Shown here: in pieces, positions 5,095-5,603 of the stretch | Layout: each line of letters starts with the position of its first letter | Numbering within the stretch: position 1 is the first letter of the stretch | Notes under the pieces: generated by a model | What the model saw: the letters and a program-made list of their open reading frames with translations, nothing else | What the model was told of the DNA's origin: nothing | Database searches by the model: none | Translations under genes and position numbers: made by a program | Assembly (NCBI GenBank): GCA_035291705.1 | Contig: DATDRM010000045.1 | Span: 1-5,603 of the forward strand | Direction: 5' to 3' | Length of the DNA: 5,603 nucleotides | Source of the DNA: DATDRM01 sp035291705 | GTDB taxonomy: Bacteria > Chloroflexota > Anaerolineae > Anaerolineales > UBA4823

Positions 5095-5603
5095 ATGCGA
5101 TCCTTCCTTCACCGCTATGCCGGTTTGGTTGTCTTGGGGATCATCGCCATCTCGCTGGCTTGGATTGTTCCAGGGCTGGCTCAGGAGCAGGATGAGGGTA
5201 AACTCCAGCTGGGAGCGCAGGTCTATGCCGAGAATTGTACCGTTTGCCATGGATCTGATGGTAAGGGGCGGGTCGGCGCAACCCTGGCCAAAGACTGGCC
5301 CTCGATCCGGCCTGATCTGCGTGTCAAGACGACTATCGAGAACGGGGTTACCGGTTCAGCGATGCCACCCTGGAGCCAGGCGAACGGCGGGCCACTCACC
5401 GAAGAAGAGATCGACGCCCTGGTTTACTATATTCTCAGCTGGCAGACCGGTGGGCCGGAGCTGATTTACCCAACCCCGACCGCCATCCCCCGGCCCGCCA
5501 TCACACCCCCACCTGGCGTCTCGGGTGATCCCAATCAGGGAGCGGTTCTTTTCGACCAGAACTGCGCTGTCTGCCACGGCTCTAACGGCGAAGGGCGCGT
5601 GGG
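5095..5603 (+). CDS. Exported multi-haem cytochrome c, 3' end missing
   Basis: The frame runs open from the ATG to the right edge (169 codons plus two bases), so the gene is cut by the window. Residues 1-29 look like a signal peptide: short basic start (R2, H6, R7), hydrophobic core 10-25, likely cleavage after GLA at 29. Domain 1 (about 38-117) has CTVCH (C48, C51, H52) with M90 in AMPPW as probable sixth haem ligand. A Pro-rich linker (122-145) leads to a second domain with CAVCH (C157, C160, H161), truncated by the edge. The two haem regions are close repeats (14 of 22 residues identical). AGAGGA at 5080-5085, nine bases before the ATG, supports the start. The gap to the preceding cytochrome is 30 bp. 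It probably carries electrons from the bc complex to a terminal acceptor. Being exported and not clearly anchored, it could be soluble or lipid-associated. Confidence 0.92.
   Translation, partial: MRSFLHRYAGLVVLGIIAISLAWIVPGLAQEQDEGKLQLGAQVYAENCTVCHGSDGKGRVGATLAKDWPSIRPDLRVKTTIENGVTGSAMPPWSQANGGPLTEEEIDALVYYILSWQTGGPELIYPTPTAIPRPAITPPPGVSGDPNQGAVLFDQNCAVCHGSNGEGRV
5212..5603 (+). repeat. Internal duplication of the cytochrome c haem domain
   Basis: The segment at 5212-5277 (from the GAQVY residues through the CTVCH haem site to GRVG) recurs at 5539-5603 (GAVLF through CAVCH to GRVG), 327 bp apart and in frame. Over 22 residues, 14 are identical, including the whole V-C-H-G-S core and the GRVG that follows. 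Many third-codon positions differ, so the duplication is not recent. More copies may lie beyond the edge. Confidence 0.7.

Noticed and set aside
5117..5464. Plus-strand open frame of 115 codons overlapping the last gene
   Set aside because: It is out of frame with the cytochrome c whose signal peptide, CxxCH sites and Met ligand cover the same bases. That gene has no stop only because the window ends.

Overview
The window reads as a stretch of bacterial respiratory chromosome, most likely from a Chloroflexota (Anaerolineae-like) bacterium. That placement is inference. It rests on the Pro/Thr-rich linkers in the exported proteins, a Rieske / long fused cytochrome b / multi-haem cytochrome c gene order, and a VKOR-type rather than DsbB-type thiol oxidase. 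No rRNA or taxonomic marker is present to confirm it.

Left part (1-1783): the 3' part of a vitamin K epoxide reductase (VKOR) family membrane protein with an exported Pro/Thr-rich N-terminal region, then a membrane-anchored single-domain rhodanese with its own likely promoter. A small four-helix membrane protein of unknown function lies on the minus strand and converges on the rhodanese gene (19 bp gap).

Central control region (1784-2042): 259 bp with no gene, lying between the divergently transcribed four-helix gene and the respiratory operon. It holds an extended -10 promoter on the minus strand, a good sigma70-type promoter on the plus strand (TTGTTA-N17-TACAAT), and three perfect inverted repeats: an 8-bp one behind the minus-strand promoter, a 7-bp one touching the plus-strand -35 box, and a 6-bp one at the predicted start of transcription.

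Right part (2043-5603, running off the edge): a tightly spaced plus-strand operon (gaps of 39, 31 and 30 bp) encoding a quinol:cytochrome c oxidoreductase. In order it has a Rieske iron-sulfur protein, a fused cytochrome b (b6-like and subunit IV-like parts in one chain) with an extra extracytoplasmic C-terminal domain, a membrane-anchored dihaem cytochrome c, and the 5' part of an exported cytochrome c with at least two haem domains. Electrons would pass from quinol (probably menaquinol) through cytochrome b and Rieske to the cytochromes c. The VKOR enzyme upstream would deliver electrons from disulfide formation into the same quinone pool and could help form the disulfide in the Rieske protein. 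That functional link is inference from adjacency.

Nothing here is clearly a new biological system. The points most worth a second look are the cytochrome b C-terminal domain, the altered PEWY motif, the tandem cytochrome c duplication, the inverted repeats around the operon promoter, and the uncharacterised four-helix protein.
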